The notes beneath the pieces were generated by a model, which was not told where the DNA came from, searched no databases, and worked only from the letters and a program-made list of their open reading frames with translations. Source: Curvularia sp. ZM96 (Eukaryota > Ascomycota > Dothideomycetes > Pleosporales > Pleosporaceae). Taken from it: a DNA stretch of 64,000 nt. The stretch lies in assembly GCA_022457065.1 (NCBI GenBank), contig JAJGBQ010000003.1, positions 1,984,001-2,048,000 of the forward strand, in the 5' to 3' direction. Below are positions 46,301 to 57,696 of this stretch, piece by piece. Numbering within the stretch: the first letter of the stretch is position 1; every line of letters begins with the position of its first letter. The position numbers and the translations under genes were made by a program.

Positions 46301-46384
46301 GTAGGAATCTTCTGGGTATTGCTCGCCTTCGAAGTAGTGTCGAGTATTATCGGTTGATCGTAGTGGCTGTCCAAACGAAGTCAT
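43364..46384 (-). CDS. Large single-pass membrane protein with extracellular domain
   Basis: A single exon gives 1006 residues from the ATG at 46384, the first in-frame ATG. The first ~590 residues are cytosolic, Ser/Thr/Pro-rich and disordered, with many potential phosphosites. Just before the membrane comes a lysine run (KEKKKKKKG) and a cysteine cluster (CFWGCCCC) likely to be palmitoylated, then a helix LIFLILLAIIIPVAVVL at about 600-622. The outer domain (~380 residues) has paired-cysteine candidates (ESGCVAPTTLWSCALPKELQ, LRCTYSQTRFLVQIWTR) and N-glycosylation sites (NRT, NAS, NIT, NGT), and ends CRCQWQNWLN. Related fungal proteins have been labelled 'glycoprotease family', a name I cannot justify from sequence. 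A cell-surface sensor or anchor role is inference. Confidence 0.82.
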   Translation of the reverse strand: MTSFGQPLRSTDNTRHYFEGEQYPEDSYSSRADQEGRISIHFHDDFDGNTTHEQQTWQHNVGAQRTTTKRSSRSFSGRLTRQKTRRREMLGRPSKPGITVDTSFTRHRGTEPHQIFPQESERGSGSVRKSPWFGLRNSTKNKGLGITKGTPQPEHMHRKKQSLDRNDVDTATSMTPSTKSWQEISPWDRRIPIGISVPTDSISDFSTLQANRPRAGSDTTLVTPSIIITPAAVKSAWSPDTPFTESDYTPSIYSRYQQAFDQSNVPPVPALPAGMGQSSNNDVHGSSGHARNDTLDSAGTAFEEDDDSRRRDRVMSTSTVFEEDVTPLSARTAENSLAIDTSMVPTPRRSQGWWNVITTPFVATPKSSTWPDSAQGGDRTPDVPTVPIQYGTSKAETSMPPSSQTHPPAASAASVSVVGDSEKTANHQTPPEPHRTVTSPLSAMSASPVLATAAIGTVLMPRQIQESHQHINVNIELQDRRPLAESQQVRANYPPPPQQMHTSAAPQVMSATSAATNANSSSQSLPVFAPPPKAAQKGSHWSYDNGSRSSSRASSPDLKGRKKHRKVCDMANIWPFGKKRSQHQDAGKEKKKKKKGLCFWGCCCCLIFLILLAIIIPVAVVLTRKGNDNKPSATEPAPQPDTGNQWLNRTDYPPIPTGPMTIAQPEVVEEESGCVAPTTLWSCALPKELQQSVAPNKPDQPNFKIEITFENGSAAQLPQAQRAKRAGNPVSAGALIRSLLRMRAAPSPSPAPPSTEDMSFLGKTTDGNSAPFEGEETGLFIFMSDPSVNASGLAKRAAASDPTNITAVIPPPMLASDGTAAPANLLPEVSAQPLRLFNRGKDDEHYGFYNYFDRSIFLKQINGTNRGGNPADTSGGSTKDAAKLRCTYSQTRFLVQIWTRSKDSKPLLQKSASGGTDALKRPGTFPYPVTVTIDRHGGDPAKKNLYCYEMEDDGTIKNEESKKTFQFEDRGFGGTLVKGTQGQGTVSGTIDGGTGGCRCQWQNWLN

Positions 46385-48394
46385 GTTGATGTTGACCGGT
46401 GCCTCCCGTTGGGGTCGAATATCAAAGTGCAAAGAAGTAGTGGATATGGATTGCTGTCAAAGAATGTCTTGTAATTAATGCCTTTTGGAGTGAAACTGAG
46501 ACGATTAAGTGCGCTCGTATTGTTGCTGCTATTGTCTGGTGCTGGTGACTGCAAGGTAACAAAAAACAAACGCAATTCACACAAAGCGACGGCAGTTGCA
46601 CGAAATGAAAGCGACAGAGAGGTAATGAAGAAAGCAAAAGTACGAGAAAGGAGATGGATGAGGCTGCCGTCCGGACATGCGACCCAGGCTCTTTTGGTGG
46701 GTTTTAATGAACCTGGCAAACCATTGCCATACCTTAACGTGCATAGCTCTCTGGTTTGGATCTCTTGTCTGGCCTATGGCATTGCAGAAGCGCCTGCCAG
46801 GTCCCGGCGAGTCCAAGCTCGTCGGAGGCAGTAGGGATTGTCTACGAGTCCAGAGTCAAGGTGATTGGAGCCGCCCGGTGGAGCTGCTTCATGGCGAGCG
46901 CCATGTTTGCGGGCTCGAGGCTTCGTAACCGCCCTGGATTCGCTGGCGTGGAAAATGTACAACTCTATATGAGATCCGAGACGCTCCAGATGTATCGCTT
47001 GATGTCGTGTCGAGCGAAATATCGAGATGGACCAGTCAGAGGGCAGGGCAGCGTACCTCAAGCGCCAGGCCAGGCACGAGAGTCGGCAACGGTTGGTGAT
47101 GGAGGCGCCGCCAAGACGCCGCTAATCCACAGTGCTGGCCGGGGTTCTGTATGCGCCCGGCCCGGGAAGGCACCTGGCGTTCTGTGTTAGGGTTTGCTTG
47201 CCGGAAGTTTTGGCAACCAGGGACACGACGGGTCGGTCATGACGGGTAGTGCACCGCGCTGGATTTCTTCTTCAACGCTCTGCTACGCCACCGTACGGGC
47301 TGTTTGTATGTTTTCTGCTCCGAGGTACTGCACATATGTACCCACAGTATGTACTGCGCCCACTGCGCATACCCATTGCTCCTCCTACACTTGTATGCTG
47401 TTCCTACTGTACACGCTGCATTTTCTTCATCTAGCGCATGTGCCATAGGCAAACACTTGGGTCACGTGCTACACGCCACAGCGCAGCAGATTGGGTCATG
47501 CAGCGTCAGAATAGATACGTACAGACGTACAACATGCTGCCAGCACGTGAGAGACGCCACTTGTCTTCTCCGCAACTGACAGACGCCCTGCGACCTACGG
47601 CCGCTGATATGGCCCTGCTGCCGTATGCCGACTAGCCATCCCCTGCAACCATCCACATACGAACATTCTTTATTACCGTGCCGCGCCAAGGGATTGGACA
47701 GCCTCACCAGCTCCTCTGCTTTTATCCTACACTGTCTGACACCGTCGCCGAGCCGCATCGGCTGCCTGCTCATCTTTCCCAGTGTCGCTGTGTGACAGCG
47801 AAGAGCCGTCAACCGCGACTTTGCGCGATGCGAAGTGGGGTCGTCTAGCCTGGTTAGTGGCCCTCCTTTCACGTATACGCCAAGCAGCGGACTCGACAGT
47901 AATTTGGTTATCGCGAGAATCTCCTTTCTCACCGTCGCCGACCCGGTCCTCCTCGAGCCATATATCCCCTGTCTTTCGTTCTCTCCCTCGTGCTCCCACA
48001 CGCCTCGATCCGACGTTTCGCCGCGACACCGCTTTGCTCCTGCCTCTCGAGCACATCCGCCAGCTGTCCTAATATACCAATTACCTGCCTCCTAGCACTG
48101 CCTGTAATTGCACCTCACCAGCCTTCTCTCTCAGCGAGTCTCTCAGCGGTGTCTCTCCTATAACCTACGTCGCCTACCCATACCCCTAACGTCACGCTGG
48201 CTTCACAATCCTCTTTCTCCGCTTCCTCTGGCCAACGGAGAAGGCGCTCGTCTGCTGCAAGACAAGCGCCATCCAATATCACTCTTCCTGATACAGCCGA
48301 ATCGCGAAGTAGGCTCGGCACAACCAGCGGTCTCTCAGGCCGCTCTCTGGGTGAAGGCCTGCCCACAATACCTGGCACCCCAGGCATCCCGAAC
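46385..48394. promoter_or_regulatory. Divergent intergenic region, membrane protein / MNN10
   Basis: About 2 kb between two genes read outward. It contains short near-repeats around 47330-47430 (variants of gcgcatacc and tactg) and a CT-rich leader before the MNN10 ATG. No gene is recognised. Confidence 0.4.
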
Positions 48395-49855
48395 ATGTCC
48401 AGGTCCTCTTCACCCCAGCCTGGAGGGTGGTCGAGTCCAGGGCTGAGTACACCCTATGACAACAGCGGGCGCAACAGTCCATACACCCCCAATGGCTCCT
48501 CATCACACAATGTCACCTGGGCGTCGGCCCAGGCCCGTAGCGCCGAGGTCAAGGGCTACCCTACATTCACTCCTAGAGGCCAAGGTTTCTTTGGCAAGCA
48601 CTTTCGTCGGATATCCACGAGCCTGCCCTTCAACCACGGCGATAAGGAGAAGCTAGGCCGAGGGCGGTCCGGCAACAAGTTTACACGAACTCTCAATGGC
48701 ATAGTTTGGAATCTGTGGCGCCTGCGGAAACGAGTTGCTGTGGTATTTCTAGTTACGTTTCTGCTGTTCTTTTGGAATTTCAACACCCGTAAGTTGAACA
48801 CTTGGCTCTTGTTCCTAAGCAATTGGTATTGACATATGCAGCTATACGTCGAGCGTATAGACGTTCTGCGTGGTTCGGAGGCGGCAGCAAATACGTCGTC
48901 ATTCTTGCTGCGAATCAAGGTGGAGGCGTCATGGAATGGAAGGGTCCCCGCGAATGGGCCATTGAGCGCGACAGTGTCAAGAACAAGAAAAAATACACTA
49001 GGAACTGGGGTTACGAGCTGGAGATTGTCGATATGAGCACGAAGAAGCGCTATGCGCACGAGTGGAGGGAGAGTTGGGAGAAGGTTGACACGATCCGCAA
49101 CGCCATGCGCAAGTACCCGCACGCTGAATGGTAAGTGTATGCCTACAACCGAACGACGAGCGCTCACACAGCATAGGTTTTGGTGGTTGGACACGAACAC
49201 CTTCATCATGGAGCCGACCTACTCCCTACAGAAGCATGTTTTCAACCAACTGCGAGAGGTGACATACCGCGACATTAACGTATACAACCCCCTCAACATT
49301 ACCCATCCTCTGACCGACGAATACCTGGACCCTGAGACACGCTCCCCAGTAGGAGACGGCAGGGTTGAGTCTGTAAACATGCTGGTGCCCCAGGATTGTG
49401 GCGGTTTCAATTTGGGCTCATTCATGGTACGGAGAAGCGTTTGGACCGACAGGTTGCTCGATATCTGGTGGGACCCCGTTGGCTACGAACAAAAACACAT
49501 GCAATGGGAGCACAAGGAGCAAGACGCATTCGAGTACATGTACCAAAACCAGCCTTGGATCCGCCCCCACGTCGCTTTTATCCAGCAGCGGCAGATCATG
49601 AGCTTCCCGCCCGGCGCCTGCGGTGATGAGGGCGATAACCCTGACATCCACTACCAAGAGAAAGATCGCGACTTTTTGGTCAACATGGCTGGTTGCGAGT
49701 GGGGCCGTGACTGCTGGGCCGAGATGTACAAATACCGCGAGCTTAGCAACCACCTCAACAGGACCCCATGGGAGAAGTTCAAGGACGGTATTTCAGGCTT
49801 CTTCAAGAGCAAGTCGAAGAAGGGCGACAAGAAGAAGGAAGAGAAGAAGAACTAG
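48395..49855 (+). CDS. MNN10: Golgi alpha-1,6-mannosyltransferase (GT34, MNN10 type)
   Basis: Exons 48395-48788, 48842-49130 and 49177-49855 give 453 residues. A type II membrane layout is visible: Ser/Pro-rich cytosolic tail, basic RLRKR, then VAVVFLVTFLLFFWNF at about 113-128. The GT34 domain follows: YVVILAANQGGGVMEWKGPREW, YARMHEW-like KKRYAHEWRESWEKV, HAEWFWWLDTNTFIMEP, INVYNPLNITHPLTDEYLD and GGFNLGSFMVRRS. The position of the donor-binding DxD reads DTN. The C-terminus is a Lys-rich tail (KSKSKKGDKKKEEKKN). Mnn10 acts in the M-Pol II complex that extends the N-glycan outer-chain backbone. Introns are 53 and 46 bp. Confidence 0.92.
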
Positions 49856-51226
49856 ATGACAGCCAAAGGCACGACTGGGCATGATCTGGGCGGGTATTGG
49901 ATGTGTTTCTGCATTTCTTGGATCTTATAGAAGCCATGGATACGGCTTGGGGTTTACAATAATCACTCGTTTACGTTGACGAGAGTGCGCAACTTGAGGA
50001 GCTGCATACTCAGCATGGTGTTGGAGTTGGCGTCATGCACCTACACCCTACAAGGTGGGCTTTCCAGGAGGTAGGTGGGCAATGCCAGGGCATGTGTGGC
50101 GTTGTCATTTGTACGGATTTTCTTTTTTTAGATTCAAACACGCTTTGACATCAAGCCATTGCCGTCTCTTCGTCAGCCTGTTCTCATGGAAGCACCCGCT
50201 ATCTCCATAGCCCCGGATTGTTGGGGAGTCTGTGTTGGTGCTGCGAAATATCAGGGCACCCTAGTTCTCTACAGGATATTTCCTTGTTTGGAAACCTGGC
50301 GGCATGGCAGCGAGTTGTTAACGTCTGGTCCACGTTGCATATCTCGTGACCTGCGCAAGCATGATGACGTGATGGATGGCGTCTCCTCAGCAACTCTGGA
50401 GAGTGCATCGCATAGTGATAGTGTGGGAGGCTACAGAGTCGCCAGGAGACCAAGGACTGTAGGCTTACACAGGTGTCTCAACACGACGCGGCCTAACAGC
50501 AAAGGACCACAGGATGTACATGCACATGTCCTCGTATGCAGGCATGTGAGCATGCCTAGATCCCACGACATTGAAGGGTAGATGGTGAGCGGTGTCTGAT
50601 TCGTCCACCCCCCACACGCACTGCCAATGGTCATACGCCAGCACACGGACACGGGGCCAAGGGCTCGCAGCCGACTTCTTTCTCCAACTGCTTCCTGTCT
50701 TGCCTCTTCTCATATTGAAATCCTCTTGAACCCGTTTTCAGGCCTCGTTCTGGGTATATTCCTTTAGGCCCCGCCCAACGCGACAGCCCGAGCCCACGTT
50801 CCCCGTTCCCCCGGCCGTGCGCAAGCTGGGGAAGCAGCCCAGGTAGCACGCTCCAACCAAGCCTTATCTCCTGCTGCCGTCGTACACGTTGCAGCACAGT
50901 TCTCGGAGGACTTCAAAGTCTCAGCCCAGACTCCTGCGTACCGTGGTATGCTGTTCCGCAGTCGCCCTTATCTGCCGTCGCCCTACTGCACCTCGATACC
51001 GCAAGTCGAAACAAAGCACCGGACTCGGCAAGACCCTTGGGGTCCACTTGAGCGCATATATCCCCACTACCTACAGGCGTAGGATCCAAGTTTATAAGGA
51101 CGTAACTGCGACATCTGTCGCTGCTCCAGTTCCTGCGATCCAAAGGGTGCGATGCACGACCACCGGCCACTGCGACCAGACCGCCAGTTTGGAAGTGTTG
51201 AAGAGGCACATCGTCAAGACCAGACC
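49856..51226. other. Intergenic region MNN10 to tail-anchored-like gene
   Basis: About 1.4 kb, tandem orientation. Only short frames; nothing recognisable beyond the leader of the next gene. Confidence 0.5.
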
Positions 51227-52503
51227 ATGGCATCTTCACGACCGGTTGCATCGCCGTCCAGGCGCTCAGATGGTACGTCTCTCCGCACTTGCCCGAGCTC
51301 CTGATGCTTCATTCCCCCTCCCTCCCAAGTCGTGTATCTAAAGCATGAGCTTACCCACACTGTTCAGAGTCGTGGATCGATATCGCATCAGGGCCCTCGT
51401 CGACCTCTCTGTCTTCCGTGAACGACGAGATCATTACCACTGGCCTTACGGTACAACACGACTCTACACTCCACAGGCGACAGAGCAGGCGCTCACGAGG
51501 TGGCGGCCAGTTCTCCATAGGAACCGGACACAGGATCACAGCCGCGGGGGGAAACAGCAGCCAGGAGGAGTATGAGGAGAGCGAGAGCGAGTCGGACCGC
51601 GTTATGACGTCTTCCAACGAAGCCATCGGCCTTTCCCCGCTGAGGCAAGAGCTCGCATCTCGAAGTCCCCAGTCAGTGGCGTCTTCAGAAACCCTATCGG
51701 AAAGGGAAGACGACGATGATGATGAGAATGCCACTGCCGTCAACTACCCACGCTCTACACGACGCGAGTTTCAGCCGCGGCCGAACGCCTTCTCGCGTCC
51801 AAACGCTCAGCAGGCCATCCGATCGCACTCTGGCACACTGTACACGCCCCGTAGAGTTACGAGACCAACTGGGCAGCGGCAGCAGTCTTATCCCCAACAT
51901 GGCCCTTTCAACGCCGTAGCCCCCAACTACCAGCCTGACCATGACGCAGCCCTACGTGCCAGCTTATCGACCCTTTTGTCTGCTGCCGCAGCTGTGCGAG
52001 GGCTGCCCAAACCAGGCCAACCACGCACAGCCCCTCCCTCGTCCAGTCGGGTAGACCCAAGTTCGCTCCGCATGGTGCCTGAGTCTGTAGCGCTGGGCAA
52101 CATATCCGAGGAGACAACCTCATCCCCACGCAGTGCCAGCAGCAGTCCATCCGAAAAGCCCAAGCGCAAACCAAGCCCGCCCGTGGCCGCCGCACGAAGC
52201 AGCAGCAAAGACCGTCGTGCCGTCAAAAAGGTCCGGAAGGCAGGCCCGCTGATTGAAGACATTAGTCCTACACTGCTCACCTGGGTCGTCAGTGCCGGTG
52301 TTGTTGTTCTTGTGAGCGCTATCGGCTTCTCGGCCGGCTACGTCGCGGGCAAGGAGGCAGGCCACGCCGAAGCCATCGGTCAGTTTGGTGCCGCCGGTGC
52401 AGACGCTGGGCGCTGTGGCAAGGAGGCCGCATCGGGCTTGAGGGGTACGGGTCTAGGACTGAGGAAGCTGAGGTGGGGATCTGGTGCTGGCATCCGCGTA
52501 TGA
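51227..52503 (+). CDS. Disordered protein with one C-terminal membrane helix
   Basis: Exons 51227-51272 and 51368-52503 (95-bp intron) give 393 residues. The 15-codon first exon supplies MASSRPVASPSRRSD, continuing ESWIDIASGPSSTSLSSVND. Most of the protein is Ser/Arg/Pro-rich and acidic-patchy (SEREDDDDDENATA). A short hydrophobic helix (ALRASLSTLLSAAAAVRGLP) near the middle looks conserved. A single membrane segment, LLTWVVSAGVVVLVSAIGFSAGYVAG, lies at about 318-342, followed by about 50 residues rich in Gly/Ala. This single-helix near-C-terminal anchor recalls organelle outer-membrane or mitophagy-receptor proteins, but I cannot name the family with confidence. Confidence 0.78.
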
Positions 52504-53908
52504 GTGCGTAACTATTGTTTACGAAAACGATTTATATGGCATTTTTAGTAAGGAACGAGTTTGGGTGGGCTCAGGGGTATGATGTTATATCTTGTCCTCT
52601 TTTCTTTCTTTCTTTTTTTACACCAAGATACTTTGTAATACTGATATCACCGGGGCGTGGCGCTAGATATGGGCGTTTTCTGGAGGGCCTTTGCGCCATG
52701 GCTGGGATCATATATATATGTTTTGCGGCTCTCCCAAGGCTGAGGGCTGCGTTGATATAGTTTTTCAATGCCATTGATTTGCTCTAAGTATATCTGGAAC
52801 GCTGTTGCTTTTGCTAGGTTTCACATACCGCTTTGTCTAGTATTGAAAATGCAAAAACACATCGTTGCAATCACGAAAAAGGATACACTCACCTCAGGCG
52901 AACTTTCGTTTGTTTGCTACCCACGCTCACCTCCACCCGCCCCGCCCTTCCCCCCCATTACCTTTATGCACGCTTAAATACTCCCATATTCTCCTTCATA
53001 CCATCAACCAATCCTCCCTCGTCTCAGCGGTCGGGTGGGCTCCTAGCAACGACGACAGACGACACTGGGTTCCCCCGAATCGAATAGAAACTGTTAAAGA
53101 CTGCTGACAGGCATAGGGAAACACAACACTCTTATAACCCAGTGTTTTCGTCGTCATCAATAAAGGGTTGCTAAGCTAGGAAGGTGCTTCGTTCGAATCG
53201 AGGTGCTGGAGCAACAGATGCTGGGGGGAGATGGATTGGTTGATTTTTTTTGCCTTCTCTTTTTTTTCTATCTTTCGTTTGTTGCAAGGTTAGGCAAGAG
53301 AGGAAGGAGGTGAAAGGGAAGAACAGGTAAGTGTTGCGGTCTATGCTAGGCACCTGATCTTTTTGTGTGGGGAAGACTATCTTTCACTGTCTGCTTTTCT
53401 TTTTTTGTAGAAACTTAATATTTCACTCTCTGTTTTGTTTTTCTGCGCTAGATGATCCCACTACCTACACCGACGGCGACGAGAGCATATAACAAGAGTA
53501 GGGACATGTATGTGGACTTTATAGTAAAAACCCCAAGCTACATGCCCGTATGATGCCAGTAGTAAAAAAAAAACGAATGAATGAACGAAAATTCAAAATG
53601 AACAAGCAGATGACATATCCATAGTGAGAGAGAACGCCGCCCTATGAAAGGCATAAGAGATAGATTACAACGCTTTATATACTGTCGGGCAAAACACGCC
53701 CCGTCGTTCTCTCACATCCATGCAAAAAGGAAACAGGCAGTACTCAAAACCTGCCCACAGCATCTCAAGACGAGAACCAGTTATCAACTGAATTTTGCCA
53801 CCCCAGCCGTCTTTCCTTTGATTTCTTCCAAATCATACAAAGAAGACAGGCGTTTGCGGTTGTGAAAAAAAAGAGGACTCAGAACATTTCACCCATCACC
53901 CTGCTCCT
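52504..53908. other. Convergent intergenic region
   Basis: About 1.4 kb of AT/T-rich 3' flanks. A tRNA-like GTTCGAATC at 53189-53197 lacks supporting arms. No gene is recognised. Confidence 0.5.
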
Positions 53909-56350
53909 CTAAAACTTGAATGTGCTCTTTTTCCGTCCTAGGCTGAACCGGTTTTTGCCAGCCTCGGTATCCGTCGTCGGTGTGTCTGGTGGAACAAGCT
54001 CGTCGGGATTGCTGTCCTTGTCCTTGCCTCCAGCCCAAAATTTAGGCTTCGACTTGAGACTTATCGACGTGTGCCTGAATCGGCTCAGTCCACTCATGCC
54101 CTTTACGCTACCAAAGCCGTTTGTGTGCTTGCTGTCTTTGCTGTCTTTTTCTCCACTTGGGGGTGACGCTGGTGGTGCTGGCGCCTCGCCATTCGCGACA
54201 CGCTTCTTCTCCTCTTCCACAGCCGATGCTTTGCTGGCTTCCAGTACCGCCTTGAGCTCTTCTTCTTGCTTGCGATAGTTTTCTCGCCTTTGAATCTCCA
54301 TCTCCTTGCGCTTCTGCCTTGCTTGTTTCTCCAGCTCTTTCTCGTGCGCCTTACGCTCCTTCTCTTCCTTTCCTTTGCCGAAAAGCCCGAGACTGCTCTT
54401 GCGAGGAGCTAGTGCGGGTGTATGTGATGTGCTATGCTCGACTGGATGGTGTTCGGTGTTCGTTTCGACGTGGGCGAGGGGTGGCGCGGTAGCAGCATGT
54501 GCAAGACTGGCAAACTTGTCTCCTTCTTCGAATGAGGGCGTTGTCGCGTTGTGAGAGGCGTGAAGTGAGATGCCGTTTGTGCCATTCTGTTTTGACGAAG
54601 TGGCCTCTTCTTGAGTCATCTTGGCCGCTTGCTCGGCTTCGGCCAGGGCGTCAGCTTCCTGCTCCTTCATCATCGCCTCTTCTGTTGTTTCCTGGTAAAA
54701 CAAAACATAGGCGCACGCCAGAACGTTCTCTCCACCAAAGAAATTCCTGACGTAGGCTTTGTCAACTGGCTCTACCAACTCGTCGTCAAACAGGAGCCAG
54801 CCTCGGTCTTGTGTCTTGATAATAGATACATAATGACCATGATAAGGGCCACCTCCAATGTGAACGACTACTGCATACAGTTCGTATAGTCTGTCTGGGT
54901 CTTCGGCGTCATCTGTAGTGTTAAATAAGCGAAGATAGAAGGGGTAGACGACACGATGGAATAGCTTCTGTAGTCGCTGCAGATCTTCGGTGTACTTAAA
55001 GCGCTTCAGGTGCAGGGCGAGGATCTTGGGTAACCGCTTGATCTTCATCCTCTTCTCCGCCTCTTGTAGGCCTCCGCAGTTGTCACAGTGGAACTTGTTG
55101 CGCTCGCACAACATCTCTTCTTCGGAAAACTTGCGTAGACAGCTCGTCACGGACGAATGTTGCTCGAGATCGACCGAGAGATCTAGAAACGCCTCGTCTC
55201 GTTGTGATGTGTTTTCGCATGTGAGACACCGGGTCTCGGATGTTAGGGTGCCCTCGAACAGCTCGTGGACCCATCCAGAGTTGGACTTTGAGGACGACAC
55301 GGAGTTCCGAGCCGGTACCACGTCGCCGGATGTGACTGTTGTTCCATTCTCTTCAATAGCGTTGGCTTCGGCGGCGCGTGATTTTGAAAACTGTTCCACA
55401 TTCTCTACCACCTCATTCAGCAACAAGTTCAGAAACTCGTGTGCGTCCTGGTGCATGGGCGTCCGAAACATCTCGTTGTCTCTTCGTAGGATCTCGAGGA
55501 GCTTGTGTGGGCTGACTACGCCTATACGTGACCTGTGTGCTATGACGGCCTCGAATATGTCTTTTAGCGACGAGAATAACGACTCGTTCATGCCATATGC
55601 ATTTGCATTCTCATAATCCATTTGCAGCACGGGACCGGCTGCCAAGGCCAGCTTCTTCTTGTATTCGGGCGAGTCTTTGTTGTCCTCGGGCTTGGTGCCC
55701 GGAGGCTGGTTTGGCGCACCCGGAGTGGTGGCTGGCTTTGCGGGCGCTCTTGAATTGGGGCTCGAGACTGAATTGCGCCCGGCAGGTGAGAGGGCAGTAC
55801 TGTTGCCATTGGGGAGATTGGTGTTAAGTCTGGGTAGAGCGGACGAGGACCTCTCGAGGGCTTCTGGGGGAGAGCGGGTGGGGAAGTTGATGACCTGTTC
55901 CCGGAAAGGGACCGAGTAGTAGAGGCATTGTACGATCGAGTTACAGTAGCTGGTGGGAGGGTCAGCATTGGCTGTGGAGGGTGGAGCGAACCGCGAGGGC
56001 ATACCATGTGCTTCCAAACTAGAGAACAAGGTCAGCACGCGGACTTGGGAAGCGCATCCAGTCGCACAGCATGGGCACTCACATTCTCGAAGCCGAAGAA
56101 CTTGTCGCTGCCATCGGCACGCACTGGGCCAGCGTTTGCGAGCAGCTTCTCGAGCGGCGTGGGTTCGGGCGCGTGGGCATCTTTCTTGACGGGTATGTTG
56201 CCGGTCGCTGGACTCAAGGGAGGCTGGCCGCGGCGTCAGTACGAGGCATTGGTTGGAGGGTATGACGGCAGGCGCAGGCGCAGGCACGGGCGAGATGGAG
56301 GAGGGAGGACTTACAGCGCCCGACTTGATGCGACTGAAAAAGGAAGTCAT
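53909..56350 (-). CDS. creB: Deubiquitinase CreB (USP12/46-type)
   Basis: Exons 56350-56315, 56223-56083, 56018-56005 and 55949-53909 give 743 residues. Exon 3 is a 14-nt microexon. It completes the Cys box as FENFGSTCYCNS, the catalytic cysteine codon being split TG|C across intron 3. Further USP signatures are [16 protein letters not shown], a zinc-type pair [12 protein letters not shown] and [20 protein letters not shown], the histidine box [11 protein letters not shown] and [11 protein letters not shown]-terminal charged coiled-coil ([20 protein letters not shown]) and Ser/Pro tail match CreB, which works with the WD40 partner CreC in carbon catabolite repression and permease turnover. 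Read unspliced, the N-terminus is nonsense, so the microexon model is well supported. Confidence 0.93.
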   Translation of the reverse strand: MTSFFSRIKSGAVSPPSSISPVPAPAPAVIPSNQCLVLTPRPASLESSDRQHTRQERCPRARTHAAREAARKRWPSACRWQRQVLRLRECECPCCATGCASQVRVLTLFSSLEAHGMPSRFAPPSTANADPPTSYCNSIVQCLYYSVPFREQVINFPTRSPPEALERSSSALPRLNTNLPNGNSTALSPAGRNSVSSPNSRAPAKPATTPGAPNQPPGTKPEDNKDSPEYKKKLALAAGPVLQMDYENANAYGMNESLFSSLKDIFEAVIAHRSRIGVVSPHKLLEILRRDNEMFRTPMHQDAHEFLNLLLNEVVENVEQFSKSRAAEANAIEENGTTVTSGDVVPARNSVSSSKSNSGWVHELFEGTLTSETRCLTCENTSQRDEAFLDLSVDLEQHSSVTSCLRKFSEEEMLCERNKFHCDNCGGLQEAEKRMKIKRLPKILALHLKRFKYTEDLQRLQKLFHRVVYPFYLRLFNTTDDAEDPDRLYELYAVVVHIGGGPYHGHYVSIIKTQDRGWLLFDDELVEPVDKAYVRNFFGGENVLACAYVLFYQETTEEAMMKEQEADALAEAEQAAKMTQEEATSSKQNGTNGISLHASHNATTPSFEEGDKFASLAHAATAPPLAHVETNTEHHPVEHSTSHTPALAPRKSSLGLFGKGKEEKERKAHEKELEKQARQKRKEMEIQRRENYRKQEEELKAVLEASKASAVEEEKKRVANGEAPAPPASPPSGEKDSKDSKHTNGFGSVKGMSGLSRFRHTSISLKSKPKFWAGGKDKDSNPDELVPPDTPTTDTEAGKNRFSLGRKKSTFKF

Positions 56351-57696
56351 GGCTGACGTGCTTTGTGGTCCGGCGCAGGGCTGCAGCGGGTGGGGAGGTG
56401 CAGGAGGGCTCTCTCTCTACCGGGAGTGCGAGACGGGCTGGGGCAGCAGGAGCGACAGCGGTCGAGACGATGTGGAGAGCGGCAGAGGATGGGATAGCGG
56501 GCCCAGAGAGTGCACGGGAGCGTCAGGCGGCATGGAGGAGGAGGGGAACAGGGAGCAGAGTCGGCGTGTTGGATGCAATTCACAGCGCGCGGGCTGGAAG
56601 GCTGGCAGGCAGGTCGGGGCAGGCTCAGGGCAGAGCCGGAGCCGAGGGCGAGGCTAGAGGCGCGCCGTGCAGCAGCAGCCACCCATGAGAGCGGCCGGCC
56701 GTTCCCCAGGACCCGGCACCTCACCCCGCCACGAGGAAACGGACGGGGCTAACGCTGCTGCCACCGGTTCTCACCAACGTCGTCTCAGCCTGCAACCGCA
56801 CCCCCTTTGCTCGCCCGCCGCGCCGCCGGGGCCGCTGGGGGGACGACGCTGCTGGCGAGCCCATCCGCTGCCACGGCCGCTGGTGGCCGTGGACGCACCC
56901 TCTGGCACCCCGACGCGTGCCTGGGGGACAGGACGCCCAGCCGTGCGCGCAGGCTAAACTCGCACCAGTCAGATGCCGCGGCAGCCGTGGCGCTTGTTGG
57001 CGGCTGTCGCAAGATCGTCATTGGGAGACGGCCGCAGTGCTTCTAGCGTCGCTGTTGGATCCCGCCCGCTGGGTTCACGACAAGGGCTCCGAATATGATT
57101 GCACGCTCAGCACGGCAGTTGACGTCAGAAGGAAGCACTCAACGCAGCTGCAGCGTTCCACTGCAGCGCTCGTCACGTGGTGGGGCTCGTGGTTGCTGGC
57201 CTGACGACCCTGTCATGTACAATACAGCGAGGCAACCACCAGCTGAGAGCACCTTCCTAGGTTGCCCACCACAACACCCCTCTTCGGGCCTCGCTGCCCC
57301 ACGACGGTCCATCTCGCGGCGAGGGCGAGAGGGCGAAAAGAAAGGCATGGCACTACGAGAACGCGGCGTAGGTGCACATGGCGGGTGACGAGCGATAAAT
57401 GACCAATAGCTCGCGTGCTCCTCTCCGTGCTCACGCTATACATATACACACACGCGGACACCACGCTGCTACCTAAAATAAATCTCCTCACGGGGCCGAA
57501 TATCAATTACTGTGCCGCTTGTGGCTGCCAACAACCACGCCACATGGCTCTCTCACCCCACCGCTTTACGTATCCAAACCCCAAAAGGATAATGACACTG
57601 TAGACCAACACCCGCAAATGCTAATGGCCCATCGATGCACTGACAAAGAAAAAACGTAAATCTTACAACAGCTGCAAAATGCCCCCTTCTCCAACA
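56351..57696. other. Intergenic region upstream of creB
   Basis: About 1.35 kb, GC-rich near creB (56.4-57.0 kb), with many overlapping Arg/Gly/Ala-rich random frames. No gene or repeat could be supported. Confidence 0.5.

Noticed and set aside
53189..53197. tRNA B-box-like GTTCGAATC
   Set aside because: No D-arm, anticodon arm or acceptor stem could be paired around it.
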